Source: Aureimonas sp. AU12 | GTDB taxonomy: Bacteria > Pseudomonadota > Alphaproteobacteria > Rhizobiales > Rhizobiaceae | DNA length: 64,000 nucleotides | Reading direction: 5' to 3' | NCBI RefSeq assembly: GCF_001463705.1 | Contig: NZ_BBWH01000036.1 | Location: 48,734-112,733 of the forward strand | Shown here: positions 1 through 9,400 of the stretch, piece by piece | Position numbering within the stretch: position 1 is the first letter of the stretch | How the letters are laid out: each line of letters begins with the position of its first letter | Made by a program: the position numbers and the translations under genes | The notes under the pieces: generated by a model | The model's input: the letters and a program-made list of their open reading frames with translations, nothing else | Told to the model about the DNA's origin: nothing | Databases searched by the model: none

Positions 1-922
1 AGGTGAGGAAGGCATGGGCCTTGAGGCTGGCCTCGAAGCGCTCGGTGAACTCCTTGGTCTGGCCGATCAGGTTGCCGTGGATGCGCAGGCGCACGCGCTT
101 GGCCAGCGCCTTGTCCTCGGCGATCAGCTCGGCGGCGTCGAGCAGCACGTCGACGCCCTTGAACGGGTTGATCTGGCCGAAGAAGCCGAAGGTCCAGCTC
201 GCGTCGGTCTTCGGCGGGCGTGGGGCGTGGCCACTGGGCGCCAAGAGGCCATTCTCGACGACGCTCATGCGGGCGGGGTCGAGGCCCCAGTCGGTGAAGC
301 GCCCCGCAAGGAAGCGGCTCGGCGAGACGAAGCCGTCGAAATCGCCGAAGGCGTCGAGCATCGTCTCACGGCGCATCGCGAACTGGGTGCGCAGGTGCTC
401 GGGAAAGCAGGTGGCGCAGCTCTCGTTCGAGGCGCCCTCGCACAGGATCTGCGCCTGGCGCGTGATCATCTGCCCGTGGTTCTGGCAGATCGCCAGGAAC
501 TCGTGGATCGTCAGGAAGGAGCGCATGCCCGGCAGCGCCTTGACGGCGCGCAGCGCATTCAGCCCAAGATTGAAGAAGTGGTGGAAGTTGGAGAGCCCGA
601 CGCCCTCGCGCTTGAGGATCGCCACCAGCTGCTCGGCGACGCCCGCGGGCGCCAGATGATAGAAGTGATCGTAGCGCTCGCCCTCGTAGATCACCGCGAA
701 TTCGTGCTCGTCGGCAAAGGCCAGCCGGCCGCGGTCAGCGGCGTTGCAGGCGCCGATATAGATGGCGTCGACGCCGATCTGACGCAGGCCCCGGAACAGC
801 GCATAGGCGGAGATCTCGGCGCCGCCCTTCGAGAGCGAGGGATGGCTGTGCGAGATGACGGCGATCTTCGGCAGGATCGCGCCGGACAGGGCCTCTGCGG
901 AAAAGCCGGTTTCGAAGATCAC
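1..922 (-). CDS. GT4-type glycosyltransferase, partial (C-terminus beyond window)
   Basis: Reading leftward from a GTG at 922, an open frame runs off the window edge, giving 307 residues. Near the N-terminus it reads KIAVISHSHPSLSKGGAE, the N-terminal Rossmann start of GT-B glycosyltransferases of family 4. Around residue 230 it has GFFGQINPFKGVDVLLDA, the start of the nucleotide-sugar-binding half. A Cys-containing stretch (CEGASNESCATC) sits in mid-protein. The GTG overlaps the TGA of the upstream gene (GTGA), so the two are probably translationally coupled. Expected role: transfer of a sugar to a surface glycan or protein at the cytoplasmic face. Donor and acceptor cannot be read from sequence. 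The E-x7-E donor-site motif would lie beyond the edge. Confidence 0.85.
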   Translation of the reverse strand, partial: MIFETGFSAEALSGAILPKIAVISHSHPSLSKGGAEISAYALFRGLRQIGVDAIYIGACNAADRGRLAFADEHEFAVIYEGERYDHFYHLAPAGVAEQLVAILKREGVGLSNFHHFFNLGLNALRAVKALPGMRSFLTIHEFLAICQNHGQMITRQAQILCEGASNESCATCFPEHLRTQFAMRRETMLDAFGDFDGFVSPSRFLAGRFTDWGLDPARMSVVENGLLAPSGHAPRPPKTDASWTFGFFGQINPFKGVDVLLDAAELIAEDKALAKRVRLRIHGNLIGQTKEFTERFEASLKAHAFLT

Positions 923-3009
923 GACGGCCTCCCTCCCCGTCCCGCCAGGAGATCGGCGTCGATCATGTCGGCGAGACGCGAGGGCACGGCGCGCTCGATC
1001 CGCATGGCGCAGGCTCTCAGCACGCGGTCGCGGCCGGGGGCGGACGGCAGGCCGTTGTCGTTGAAGAGGCCGCGCGTCAGCGGCGGCGTCGCGGCAGTGA
1101 AGGCGAGGAACGCCGCCGTGCTCCAGCCGAAGCACGCCGCGCCGAGCGCCCCGTCGACGCGGTCGGGATGGCCGGCATCGTCGAGGATCTCGAAGCGCTC
1201 GATCCCGTGGCCCCGGCGCGCGACGCTCAAAGCCGCCTCGCGCCAGCCGCGCGCGTTGAGGACGACGCCGCGTCCGACATGGACGAAGCGCTCCGCGCCG
1301 AGGCGCGCGAGAAGGGCCGGGAGTTCGGCCAGCACGTCGCCGGGGTGATGGGCGGCAAAGAGCGACAGCGGCGCGTCGGTGCCGGCCCGCAGCTCCTCGA
1401 AGCGCAGCAGCGCCTCGGCCCGCCCCCGGCCCTGATCGGCGACGACCGCGACGCCCGTTCCTGGCCCGAGATCGGGAAGGTGGCGGGCGATGCGATCGAA
1501 GACGAGGTTGATATTGCCGGGCTCGGCCGGCAGCCGCAGCACCACAAGCTGCTTCGCCGGCGCCTCGCGAAGGGCCGCGGGCTCGCGCGAGGCACCGGCG
1601 AGGTTGCGGCGGATCGCGGCGAGGAAGGCGTCGTAGAAGGGCTCGAAGCGCAACGACGGATAGAGCCGCAGCACCTCGTCGCTGTCGGCGACGGGATCGA
1701 GACGGCGCAGGACCTTCGGCTCGACGCGCTGCACGGCGCTCGTGCCGTCGTCGTGGACGATGCGTAGCAGCGGCGCGCCGGCGGCATTGGCCGGCAGGCC
1801 GCCGCGCAGGACGGCGGCAAAGCCGGCGCGCGCCGTCACCCCGCCACCGCCGCCGAAGACGGAGGCGAGGTCCGGTCGCGCCCGGAACGAGGTGGCAGCC
1901 TCGTCGGCGACGAGGACGCAGTCGCCGATCTTCATGTGGAAGGTCTCGACGCGCTTGGCCGGACTCACCGCCCAGCCCTCCGCGAGGCATCCGAAGCCCG
2001 GCACCATCAGCAGCCGGTCGATGCCGCCCTCGGCCGCGATGCCGGCGGCGGCGGCGTTGCCTGCGATCCAGTTGGAGCCGGATTGCAGCACCGAGGCGAG
2101 CGCGTCGGCATGGCCGCCGACCGCCACGGGCTGGGCCTGCGCGAAGGCGGCGAGGAACGCGTCGGCCCGCAGCAGCCGCGTGAAGGCGCCGTAGCGCAGG
2201 TGGAACTCGGCGGCACGCCCGAGATAGACGAACCCGTCGCGCATCACCGGCGGCGGGGTCCAGCCGGTGTCGAGAAGGCCGACGACGCCGACGCAGGTCG
2301 AGTTGAGGTCGGGGCGCTCGTACTGCATCACCGCACCGCCGGCCGGCAGCTTCTCGCGGTCCACGATGACGGCCGAGAATTCGGGATCGACGCCCCGCTT
2401 GATCCAGCCCACGAACCAAAGCTGCCCCTCAGTGGACGGATAGACCGCGTCGATCTGGCCGACATCGTTGTCCGAGAGCGGACGCAGCGCCCGCTCTCGG
2501 AGCGCCTCGGCCTCGCTGCGCAGCCCCGCGAGGCGCGCCAGCAGCCGGTCGCCCTTCGTGGAGGCTTCGACGGGCGGGAAGAGGCCGGCGAGAACGGCGC
2601 TCTCCCAGGCCTCGACGAGATCGCAGACGGCCGGGTCGCGCCCGGTCGGCGGGCGCAGGCGCGTCGGCGTGCCGGCGATGCGCACGGAGACCGGCAGCCG
2701 GCTGCGGTGAGGTCCGAGCCGGGCCAGCCGGGCGAAGATCTCCGGGCCGAAGCGGAAGCCGGCGCACGTCTCGAAGCCGAGCTGGCGGTCGACCGCCGCA
2801 TGGGGATACGCGGTCTCGGCGATGGCGAGCGCGGCGTCGCCCACCACGAGTTCGAGCTCCGTCGCGGCGGCGGGCGCGTCGATCGCCAGCGCCCAGCCCT
2901 CGATGCCGCCGAGCGGATCGAAGCGCTCCACGCGGCCACACCACCGGCCCATCGCGAGCTCGGTCAGGTCCGGCGCGGCATAGTCGCTGGGGGAGAGGAC
3001 GTGCAGCAT
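919..3009 (-). CDS. Hypothetical protein with two copies of a GW-type module
   Basis: 696 residues, no named family recognised. Residues about 20-95 form a module (GRVERFDPLGGIEGWALA, later GFETCAGFRFG). A second copy lies around residues 335-410 (GFGCLAEGWAVSP, later GVTARAGFAAVLRG). The same pattern, a GW followed by alternating hydrophobic strands and a closing GF, occurs in the proteins at 3093-3929 and 14304-16715. There is no signal peptide or membrane segment. The C-terminal third (about 500-660) has a Rossmann-like alternation (VVLRLPAEPGNINLVFDRIARHL) that could be a degenerate transferase fold. It overlaps the downstream GT4 by 4 bases. Likely role: accessory or carbohydrate-binding protein in glycan assembly; this is inference from context. 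Confidence 0.75.
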   Translation of the reverse strand: MLHVLSPSDYAAPDLTELAMGRWCGRVERFDPLGGIEGWALAIDAPAAATELELVVGDAALAIAETAYPHAAVDRQLGFETCAGFRFGPEIFARLARLGPHRSRLPVSVRIAGTPTRLRPPTGRDPAVCDLVEAWESAVLAGLFPPVEASTKGDRLLARLAGLRSEAEALRERALRPLSDNDVGQIDAVYPSTEGQLWFVGWIKRGVDPEFSAVIVDREKLPAGGAVMQYERPDLNSTCVGVVGLLDTGWTPPPVMRDGFVYLGRAAEFHLRYGAFTRLLRADAFLAAFAQAQPVAVGGHADALASVLQSGSNWIAGNAAAAGIAAEGGIDRLLMVPGFGCLAEGWAVSPAKRVETFHMKIGDCVLVADEAATSFRARPDLASVFGGGGGVTARAGFAAVLRGGLPANAAGAPLLRIVHDDGTSAVQRVEPKVLRRLDPVADSDEVLRLYPSLRFEPFYDAFLAAIRRNLAGASREPAALREAPAKQLVVLRLPAEPGNINLVFDRIARHLPDLGPGTGVAVVADQGRGRAEALLRFEELRAGTDAPLSLFAAHHPGDVLAELPALLARLGAERFVHVGRGVVLNARGWREAALSVARRGHGIERFEILDDAGHPDRVDGALGAACFGWSTAAFLAFTAATPPLTRGLFNDNGLPSAPGRDRVLRACAMRIERAVPSRLADMIDADLLAGRGGRPS

Positions 3010-3092
3010 GACGGTCTTTCAACCGGACGGAGACGCCCGGTAGCGGCCTCCGCGCGCGACGCGCCGGAGCCGGGGCGGTCTCGCGGGGCCGG

Positions 3093-3929
3093 TCAGGACA
3101 AAGCGGGCTCGGCGAACATGATCGTCAGCGTGCCGCCGTCGGCCATCGCCAATTCGGCGGTGGCGCGGGCGTCGAGCATCACGAGGTTGTCCCCTGCCAA
3201 CGGATAGTCGACGAAGGGCGCCGAACGGGCCGCGTCCGACGCGCCCTCGTCGACATGCGAGCCTTCGAGCACCCGCAGCGTGGCGCGGTCGCGGGTGTGG
3301 AGCGCGATCACGGGCGCGCCGTCGCCCTTGGCGGCGATGCGGGCGATCTCGGCGGCGAACTCGATCGGCGAGCGCACGAGCGTCGCGCCGAGGCGCGCGT
3401 CGGTTCCGAGATAGGACTCGAGCAAGGCGGCGGCGACCGCGGCGGGCTGGTCGGTCACGACGGCCTCGTCGCCGGCATTGCGCCGCACGAGACCACGCTC
3501 GTAGACGCCGAAGGACCAGAGGATGCGCAGGAAGTCGAAATCGCCCTGCCCGATGCGGCCGTGCTTCAGCGCCCATTTGAGCGCCGCCAGCCGCTCGCGG
3601 ACATCGGAGCGCGACAGGCCGGCGACGGGAGCCGCGCCGGTGGTGACGAAGGCGCCGCCCTGCACGATCATGGCGTCGCTGCCCTCCAGCTTCAGGACCA
3701 CCGAGCCGACCTGGTCGGAGGGAACCGAGATGGGAAAGCTGAAGCCCAGGTGCCCGTCGCCGATGCCGGCATCGGCGAGATCGCCGCGGAACGTATCGAC
3801 CTTGCCGGCGCCGACGCAGAGATCGCCCCGGAAGGCCAGCAGCGTGCGATCGCGGATCCGGCCATCCTCGGTGTAGATCCATCCCTGAATGAGATCTGCA
3901 GTGACGAACTCGATGCTTCCGCGGATCAT
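3093..3929 (-). CDS. Hypothetical protein, N-terminal GW-type module
   Basis: 278 residues. Residues 1-70 hold one complete module (GSIEFVTADLIQGWIYTEDG, then GIGDGHLGFSFPI), the clearest copy in the window. The remainder, rich in Ala, Asp and Arg, has no recognisable domain, signal peptide or membrane segment. The ATG at 3929 is preceded by a strong Shine-Dalgarno run (GGAAGGAA, about 9 bases upstream), and an AT-rich promoter-like region lies just upstream. It is the first gene of a leftward set continuing into 919-3009 after an 83-base gap and then the GT4. Function unknown. The shared module suggests the two proteins bind a common ligand or partner. Confidence 0.75.
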   Translation of the reverse strand: MIRGSIEFVTADLIQGWIYTEDGRIRDRTLLAFRGDLCVGAGKVDTFRGDLADAGIGDGHLGFSFPISVPSDQVGSVVLKLEGSDAMIVQGGAFVTTGAAPVAGLSRSDVRERLAALKWALKHGRIGQGDFDFLRILWSFGVYERGLVRRNAGDEAVVTDQPAAVAAALLESYLGTDARLGATLVRSPIEFAAEIARIAAKGDGAPVIALHTRDRATLRVLEGSHVDEGASDAARSAPFVDYPLAGDNLVMLDARATAELAMADGGTLTIMFAEPALS

Positions 3930-3954
3930 GCGCGTCGGTTCCTTCCAACGATTT

Positions 3955-3992
3955 ATAACTGTAGAATATGTTTAATATCTTACATAACTGTA
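3955..3992. repeat. Direct repeat ATAACTGTA x2 in AT-rich promoter region
   Basis: The nonamer ATAACTGTA occurs at 3955-3963 and again at 3984-3992, 29 bases start to start, close to three helical turns. On the minus strand the copies read TACAGTTAT. The copy nearer the leftward gene continues into TTATAAAT, a plausible -10 element about 20-25 bases upstream of the ATG at 3929. The pair could be an activator or repressor site for that gene. Confidence 0.4.
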
Positions 3993-4152
3993 TACGGCGG
4001 GCCGCATGGGTGGATCTGTTTCGAAGCTCCCGACGCCGTGGCGGCACGGCGATCCGCCAGCGGCTGAAGGCCCTTGGGTCGGCGGCCGCAGGATCGCGCA
4101 CCTTTCTTCGACTTGATGCCGTTCCAGCAACGCCTCGTTAATGTTGACACAA

Positions 4153-4168
4153 CCTGAAGTGCTTCAGG
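4153..4168. promoter_or_regulatory. Perfect palindrome CCTGAAG-TG-CTTCAGG
   Basis: Seven-base arms CCTGAAG (4153-4159) and CTTCAGG (4162-4168) flank a two-base centre. The site begins three bases after a TTGACA (4144-4149) and lies about 110 bases upstream of the start at 4277. The short centre fits a dimeric regulator's operator better than a transcription terminator. Confidence 0.4.
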
Positions 4169-4276
4169 GCACGCCTTAAGTCGTCGTTTGCCTCGATCAC
4201 TCGATTATGTCTCATTAACTTGCAATCCCCCCTTGAACATCGTGTCCTGCACCTGACGAAAACTCTGGAGCAGCCC

Positions 4277-5140
4277 GTGATCGCAGCCGAACGCAAGGTC
4301 ATTCTGAAGGTGGAACGGGGTCTCTCGATCCTGCGCTACCGCACCGACGCCGCGTTCGCCCTGTCCGGGGCCGCCGCGCCGCAGGTCGTGGTGGCTGGCG
4401 CCTCGCCCGGCATCTCCCTCGTCTGCGCCCCCGGCGAGCCCTTCGGCGAACTCCCCGCTCCCGGTCGCACGCTCATCGCCGTGGCGGAGGCCGACGGCGT
4501 CCTCGAGATCCTTGTGCGGGCCGCGGGCCCCGGCGGCAGCCTCGCTGCCGAGCTCGAACTGACCCATCTCCAGGCCGCAGCCCCCGCATTGCCGATCGAG
4601 ACCCCGCTGCGGCCCGACCTGCCGCCCGGCGGCGCCGAGTTCGTGATCCGCGCCCATGTCTCGCTGCGCGGCGACGTGGCCGCGCCGCGCGGCCACTGGA
4701 TCTGCGGGCCCGACGCACCCGGCCGCATCGAGGGCATCGAGATGCGCGGCGTCGCCGCCGACCTGCCGCTCGAATATCAGGTGGCGACCGCCGGCCGCGC
4801 CGCCGGCTGGTCGCCCTGGACCCCCGCGGGAACCTATGCGGGATCGCGCGGCAAGGCGCTGCCGCTGATCGGCCTGCGCGTTCGCCTGACCGATGGCGCG
4901 GCCCCCGATCTGGTGCTGCGCGGCGACGGCGTGTTCCTCGGCTCGGCCGTCGTCACGCAGCGCGGCCGCGAGATCGAGCTCGTCGGCGCCTCGCCGCTCG
5001 ATCCGCTCGTCGGCATCCGCCTCGACTTCGCCTCCGTTGCCAGCGCCCCGGCGCCGCGCATCGACACGGCGCCCGCGCGCCAGCCGAGCCGCCTGCGCGT
5101 CTTCCGGCGCACCGCGCCCCGCGAAGCCGAGGCCGCCTGA
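4277..5140 (+). CDS. Hypothetical protein
   Basis: 287 residues from a GTG preceded by GGAG six bases upstream. An upstream in-frame TTG at 4220 would add 19 residues but has no ribosome-binding site. The sequence alternates short hydrophobic stretches with Gly, Pro and Ala turns throughout (for example GGAEFVIRAHVSLRGDVAAPRGHWI), which suggests an all-beta protein. No signal peptide, membrane segment or catalytic motif is visible, and I do not recognise a family. It is followed after 75 bases by the RTX-like gene on the same strand, so the two may be co-transcribed. Its place between the glycan genes and the RTX gene suggests a role in surface or secreted-protein assembly, which is inference only. 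Confidence 0.7.
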   Translation: MIAAERKVILKVERGLSILRYRTDAAFALSGAAAPQVVVAGASPGISLVCAPGEPFGELPAPGRTLIAVAEADGVLEILVRAAGPGGSLAAELELTHLQAAAPALPIETPLRPDLPPGGAEFVIRAHVSLRGDVAAPRGHWICGPDAPGRIEGIEMRGVAADLPLEYQVATAGRAAGWSPWTPAGTYAGSRGKALPLIGLRVRLTDGAAPDLVLRGDGVFLGSAVVTQRGREIELVGASPLDPLVGIRLDFASVASAPAPRIDTAPARQPSRLRVFRRTAPREAEAA

Positions 5141-5215
5141 CCACCCGCCCCGCCCATGGTTCGCATGTCGAAAGGGCACCGGCGCTGACGTCGGTTCCGG
5201 CCCCGGGGCGCGAGC

Positions 5216-6346
5216 ATGGCTGAGATCTACACCAGCTCGGAAGTCGCAACCCTCGGACGCCTGTCGCAGGAGGCCAGCGACCACATCAACCGCGTGCTCG
5301 CCGATCTCGGCCTCTCCGGCACCTCCGCCGTGACCGTCCAGTCCAGCGATGCATCGTCCGTCACCGCCGACGCGGGCGACCACATCGTCGTGGCCTCGAC
5401 CGGCGGCGGTCCTGTCAGCGTCGACGACGGCGGCCAGTCGGTGGCCGTCATCCTCGCCGATAGCGGTTCGGTGACGCTGGTCGGCTCCGGCAACGACACG
5501 GTCTTCGCCAGCACCGGCGGCAACACGATCGTGGCGGGTGCGAGTGACGCCACGATCCACGGCGGCGCAGGCGCCGACAGCCTCTCGGGCGGCACCGCGG
5601 GCGGCAACCACGCGCTCTTCGCCTCGGGCGGGCACGACACGCTGGGCGGGGGCCTCGGCATGGACACGCTCTGGGGCAGCGAGCAGGGCGCCTCGCTTCT
5701 CGTCGGCGGCAGCAACGGGCACACCGCCCTCCATTCGGGCGGGGCCGGCGACACGATCCAGTCCTCTGGCGGGCTCGACACGATCTACGGCGGCAACGCC
5801 ACGATCTTCGCCTCCGGCCATTCCACGACGATCCACACCGACGGCGACGTGGTGCGCACGGCGGGCGACCACAACCTCATCGACGGCTCGGCCTCGACCC
5901 ACGCCTCGCAGGTCGACAGCTTCGGCAGCTTCACCACCATTCTCGGCGGCGCCGGCAACGACACGATCATGCTGCACGACGCCCCGCACGGCGCCAACGC
6001 CGTGTTCGCGGGCGCCGGCAACGATTCGCTCACCGGCTCGCTCGGCGGCCACGACACGCTGTCGGGCGGCGCGGGCGACGACTACTTCCTCTCCTACGGC
6101 CTCACCGACAGCGTGGTGGGCGGCGACGGCTCGGATTATTTCGCGGTCCTCCACCACGGCACGGGCTGGGACACGCTCGATGGCGGCGCCGGCAACGACA
6201 CTGCCTATTTCGAGGATCGCTCCTATGCCGACGCCCATGTCACCCATTCCGGCGCGACGACGCTCGTCACCTTCGACGACGGCTACCGCGCCTCGCTGAC
6301 CGGCATCGAGTCGCTGCATTTCCGCGACACCGTGCTGTCGAGCTGA
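5216..6346 (+). CDS. RTX-like calcium-binding repeat protein (probable type I secretion substrate)
   Basis: 376 residues with many glycine-aspartate nonapeptide-like motifs: GGAGADSLSGG, GGAGNDTI, GAGNDSLTGS, GGAGDDYFL and GGAGNDTAYF. These match the hemolysin-type GGxGxDxLx calcium-binding repeats. The N-terminal 50 residues (SSEVATLGRLSQEASDHINRVL) are helical and not secretory. RTX proteins are normally exported by type I secretion through an uncleaved C-terminal signal, and the C-terminus here (YRASLTGIESLHFRDTVL) resembles the end of such proteins. Some repeats are loose (GGHDTLGGG, with many His), so calcium affinity may vary. No HlyB, HlyD or TolC genes are in the window. Likely a secreted or cell-surface beta-roll protein; a catalytic domain is not visible. 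Confidence 0.85.
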   Translation: MAEIYTSSEVATLGRLSQEASDHINRVLADLGLSGTSAVTVQSSDASSVTADAGDHIVVASTGGGPVSVDDGGQSVAVILADSGSVTLVGSGNDTVFASTGGNTIVAGASDATIHGGAGADSLSGGTAGGNHALFASGGHDTLGGGLGMDTLWGSEQGASLLVGGSNGHTALHSGGAGDTIQSSGGLDTIYGGNATIFASGHSTTIHTDGDVVRTAGDHNLIDGSASTHASQVDSFGSFTTILGGAGNDTIMLHDAPHGANAVFAGAGNDSLTGSLGGHDTLSGGAGDDYFLSYGLTDSVVGGDGSDYFAVLHHGTGWDTLDGGAGNDTAYFEDRSYADAHVTHSGATTLVTFDDGYRASLTGIESLHFRDTVLSS

Positions 6347-6454
6347 GAGATCGGGCACGTGGGCGCTTCGTGAGCCCCGTTTAACGATTTGCCGTCATGC
6401 TGGGGGCGAACCCGGCGCCCGGCTCATCGCGCGCGCCGCCCGGACACTGCCGCG

Positions 6455-9400
6455 ATGCCCGTTCCCCCAGCTGCCGCCAGCGGAGACGACCCGCGCCGCC
6501 TCGCCCTGGCCAAGCGGGCGGCAGGCGACCATGCGGGCGCGCTTCTGGCCTTCGAGGCGGCGGGCCCCGACCCCTGGAGCCGCAACGACGCCGCGATCGA
6601 GCGACTGGCGCTCGGCCGGATCGGGGAGGCCGAAGACGCGGCGCGGGCGCTCCTGCGCGACGTCGAGGGCTTCGCGCCGGCCTGGCGCACGCTCGGCCTC
6701 GCGGCGCGACGGCGCGGCGACCACGAGGCGGCGCTCGACGCGTTCCGCCAGGCTGCGGCCCTCGCCCCGCACGATCTCTGGAACCGGCAGGACGAGGCGG
6801 GCGCCTTGCGCGCCCTCGGCCGGCTGGCGGAGGCGGAAGCCGCCTATCGCGCGCTCGCCGCCGGCACGCCGCTGCCCCATGCCGTGCGGGGGCTCGGCCT
6901 CGTCGCGCGCGAACGCGGCGACCACGAAGGCGCACTCGGGCATTTCCGCATCGCCGCCGAGCTGGACCCGAGCGATCCCTGGTTCGGGCTCGACGTCGCC
7001 CGCGAACTCGTCGCCCTCGGCCGCGAGGAGGCCGCGGACGAGGTGCTGGCCGGGCTTGCGAGCGCGCATCCGGGGTTCATCGAGGGACATCGCGAGCGGG
7101 CAAGGCTCGCCCGCCGACGCGGCGACCGGGCCGGCGAACTCGCCCACTGGCGGACGGCGGCCGCGCTCGACCCGAGCGACGCCGGCGCGACGCTGGATCT
7201 CGCCGACGCGCTGCTCGCGCAGGGCATGAGCGAAGAGGCCGAGACGATCGCAGCGCGCTGCCTCGTGCGCGCGCCCGGCCTCGTGCGGGCCTACGCGCTC
7301 CTTGCCGCCGCCGCGCGCCGGGGCGGCCAAGGCGCGCTGGCCCTCGCCCATTCCGCCACTGCTGCCCGTCTCGCGCCGGACGTCGCCGACCGGCAGGCCG
7401 ATCTCGCGGCCGACCTCCTGTCCGTCGGCCGGGCGACGGACGCCGAAGCGGCGGCGCTGGCAGTGCTGGCGCTCGACCGGGAGCACGAGGGCGCCCACCG
7501 CGTGCGCCGGCTCCAGCGGCAGGCATCGGGTGACGCCGCCGGCGCCATGGCGCTGGCAAGCGGGCGCTGGCGCGGCGGCGAAGGGCCGAGCCGCGCCGGC
7601 TTCGATCTCGCCGCCGATCATCGCGCCGCCGGCGAATGGGACGCGGCGGACGCCGTGCTGGCCATGCTGGCGGCGCGCCCGGATGCCGCCGTCGAGGCTC
7701 GGCTGGAGCGCGGCATCCTCGCGCGCCGCCGCGATGGGGTGGAGACCGCCGAGGCCCTGTTCGCCGAGGCGCTGGCGCTCGATCCCGCCCATTCCCGCGC
7801 GCATCTCCTTCTCGGCGATATCGCGCGAGAGCGGGGAGCGCGGCAGGTTGCGACGGATCATTACGACGCCGCCCTTCGCGCCCGCCCCGGCTTTACCTGG
7901 GCCCTGATCGGGCAGGCGCTGCTGGCGCGCGACGCCGGCGACAGGGCGGGCGCCGAGGCGAACTGGCGGGCGGCGATCGCCGCCGACCCGGCGGAAGGCC
8001 ATGCGCAGATCGAGCTGGCGGGCGAGCGGATGCAGCGCGGGGCGTTCGACGAGGCGCGCGCGATCCTCGCCGGCATCCCCGCGCACTCGCCGCGCGCCGC
8101 GCAGGCTGCGCTGGCCGAGGCGCGTCTCCAGCGGGCGCGAGGGGACTTCGCGGGCGCCGCCGATGCCTTCGCTGCGGTGGCGCGGCGGTGGCCCGCCGCG
8201 ATGGTCGAGGCGCTCATTGAGGGCGCCGAGGACGAGGCGCGCGCCGGCCGGGTGGGTGCCTCCGAGGCGGCACTGGACCGGGCGCGGCAGGCAGCGCCCG
8301 AGCACCCCGCGCTCCTCGAAGCGCTCGCCCGCCAGGCGCTGGCGCGCGACGATCTCGGCGCGGCGGCCGAGCTTCTCGCCCGCGCCGAGGCTGCCGACCC
8401 CGCCCGGCTCTCAGTCGTGCTGCTCCGGGCCCGCGTCGCTGCGATGGCCGGCCACGCGTCGGACGCCCGCGCGCGCTTTGCCGCCGCCGAGGCGCGCTTC
8501 GGGCAGCGCCCCGAAATCGCGATGGCCTCGACGGATCTCGAGCGCCAGCTCGGCGAACCGGGCGCGGCAAGCCGCAAGCTGGCGGCCGCACGCGCGCTTT
8601 GGCCGGGTCACGCCCTGCTCGGCGCGCAGGCCGCACTCGGTGCGATCGAGAGCGGCGAGTTCGAGGCGGCGGACGACTGGCTCGCAAACCCGACGGCCGA
8701 GGCGCTGCCCGGCCGCGCCCGGTTCGTGCGGGCGCAGCTCGCCGCCGCGCGCTGGGATTTCGGCACGGCGATCGCGGAAGGGGACGCCGCCGTGGCGCTG
8801 CTGCCGGGCGAGGGATGGGTGCGCAACCGCCTGATCCATGCCGCGCTTCTGGCCTTCGACCTGCCCCGCGCCGGGCGCGAACTCGCCGGGCTGGCCAAGC
8901 TTGAAGCCGCGGCCAACCGGCGGCTCGGCAAGTCCGCCAACCCCTCGCAGAGCCATTACGGCCAGCTCTACGACGAGTTCCGCCTCGATACCGAGGCCGC
9001 AGACGCCCTGCGCTCGGCGCTGGCCGCGGCGTCCGAAGATCGGTTGGAGCGACTGGCGGCCACCGTGCGCGCCTTCCCCGCCAGCACCGCCGCCGCGATC
9101 CTGCACGGCATCGAGGCCCGGCGGCGCGGGGTCTTCGACCACGCCCGGCCGACGCCCGGCCCCTCCCCCATTCCGCGCGTGATCCATCAATACTGGAACG
9201 ACGAGGAGGTGCCCGCAGACGTCGCCGCCTACATGGCGAGCTGGCGCGAGGCGCATCCGGGCTTCCGGCACCGGGTCTGGAGCGACGCCGACGCGCTGGC
9301 CTTCCTTGCCGGGTCCGGCCCGGCCGAGGCAACGCAAGCCTATCGCCGCGCCCGCGAGCCCGCGATGAAGGCCGACCTCTTCCGGCTGGCGCTGTTGGCG

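Larger units (their letters stand above)
3930..4276. promoter_or_regulatory. Divergent intergenic region with AT-rich promoter candidates
   Basis: 347 bases separate the leftward gene starting at 3929 from the rightward gene starting at 4277. The part from about 3945 to 3995 is strikingly AT-rich for this genome and probably holds the leftward promoter. The part from 4130 to 4220 is also AT-enriched and holds a TTGACA (4144-4149), but no convincing -10 hexamer lies at 17 bases. No open frame here looks coding. Confidence 0.5.

Noticed and set aside
4205..6358. 717-codon open frame antisense to the RTX gene and its upstream neighbour
   Set aside because: Long antisense frames are expected when third positions are nearly all G or C. 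The protein is Ala/Gly/Arg/Val-rich without motifs, while the plus strand encodes clear RTX repeats.
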